NCBI RefSeq assembly: GCF_004027225.2
Contig: NC_044296.2
Coordinates: forward strand, 3,950,796 to 4,014,795
DNA: 64,000 bases
Origin: Strigops habroptila
Taxonomy: Eukaryota > Chordata > Aves > Psittaciformes > Psittacidae
Direction: 5' to 3'
The notes beneath the pieces are model-generated. The model was not told the DNA's origin. It did no database searches and worked only from the letters and a program-made list of their open reading frames with translations. This document shows positions 63,901 to 64,000 of the stretch, piece by piece. Made by a program: the position numbers and the translations under genes. Position 1 is the first letter of the stretch, and the number at the start of each line of letters is the position of its first letter.

Positions 63901-64000
63901 CCACCATGCCGGGTCGCGCCTCACCTTCTCCAGCCGCCACTCCTCGGGGTCCCGCTGCTCCGCCGCCAGCGCCTCGCACCGGCTCAGGAGCCGCATCAGG
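60904..64000 (-). CDS. USE1: USE1, ER-Golgi Qc-SNARE (5' end beyond the window)
   Basis: USE1 is a tail-anchored Qc-SNARE of the ER that works with STX18, SEC20 and SEC22B in retrograde Golgi-to-ER fusion. Exons: 64000-63925 (partial, [20 protein letters not shown]), 63727-63678, 63495-63417, 62914-62762, 62519-62501 (a 19-base microexon), 61742-61712, 61476-61314 and 61086-60904. All borders are GT-AG and phases agree. About 250 residues are visible; human USE1 has 259, so only about ten N-terminal residues are missing. The SNARE region includes [20 protein letters not shown] and ends in KKSVNWLLW, followed by the membrane anchor ([13 protein letters not shown]) and IFPKLK at the C-terminus. 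The ATG at 63996 aligns with an internal human position, so it is probably not the start. Human USE1 lies in 19p13.11. Confidence 0.96.
62501..62519 (-). other. USE1: USE1 microexon of 19 bases
   Basis: A tiny exon encoding DPLAID plus one base, with acceptor GCCTCCGAG after a T-rich tract and donor GTAAGT. The exon before it ends in phase 0 and the exon after it needs one preceding base, so this exon (or another of length 3n+1) is required to keep the frame. Confidence 0.75.
63840..64000 (-). promoter_or_regulatory. CpG-rich 5' end of USE1
   Basis: CpG density rises sharply across the first visible USE1 exon towards the right edge, as in a CpG-island promoter whose core lies beyond the window. 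The transcription start is not visible. Confidence 0.5.

Noticed and set aside
1-64000. tRNA genes, rRNA, snoRNA, CRISPR arrays, bacterial-type operons.
   Set aside because: No tRNA B-box motif, no regularly spaced repeats and no bacterial signals were found. A few C/D-box-like strings (for example near 36,135) lack the paired boxes and terminal stem.

Overview
The window is nuclear DNA from a bird. Its protein-coding genes are vertebrate, split by GT-AG introns, and at least two dozen pieces of the avian LINE CR1 (chicken repeat 1) lie among them. The CR1 pieces end in the family's characteristic ATTCTATGA-type tail. One piece of an old LTR-like element is also present. Nothing prokaryotic was seen.

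Layout, left to right: (1) 51-5690, minus strand, the first two coding exons of SPPL2B, an intramembrane protease whose other exons lie left of the window. (2) 5400-5960, a CpG-rich bidirectional promoter. (3) 5894-9301, plus strand, complete LSM7 (4 coding exons, 103 aa). (4) 11372-14251, minus strand, a complete BTB-BACK-Kelch (KLHL family) gene in 3 coding exons that I cannot assign to a named paralogue. (5) 16491-19830, minus strand, a small membrane-type ORF, an apparent alternative last exon of CERS4, and the normal CERS4 last exon. (6) 19639-40930, minus strand, the coding part of CERS4 (ceramide synthase 4) in 10 exons, about 398 aa. A second CpG island at 55.4-56.0 kb is its likely promoter and 5' noncoding exon, so the transcription unit would be about 36 kb. 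(7) 60904-64000, minus strand, USE1 (ER Qc-SNARE), all but about 10 N-terminal residues, running off the right edge at a third CpG-rich region.

The genes form no operon or pathway; they are housekeeping or regulatory neighbours. In human, from general knowledge, SPPL2B and LSM7 lie in 19p13.3, CERS4 in 19p13.2 and USE1 in 19p13.11. The window therefore joins pieces of human 19p, as expected for the avian microchromosome corresponding to chicken chromosome 28 (inference).

Most of the sequence is intron or intergenic and is dominated by CR1. A young, nearly identical CR1 subfamily occurs in both orientations. Older copies, and one copy with its 3' part flipped, are also present. The strongest candidate novelty is the duplicated CERS4 terminal exon at 16818-16895. 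It is in the correct splice phase and repeats the RSDTEESD motif of the normal C-terminus, but it would give a much shorter tail.
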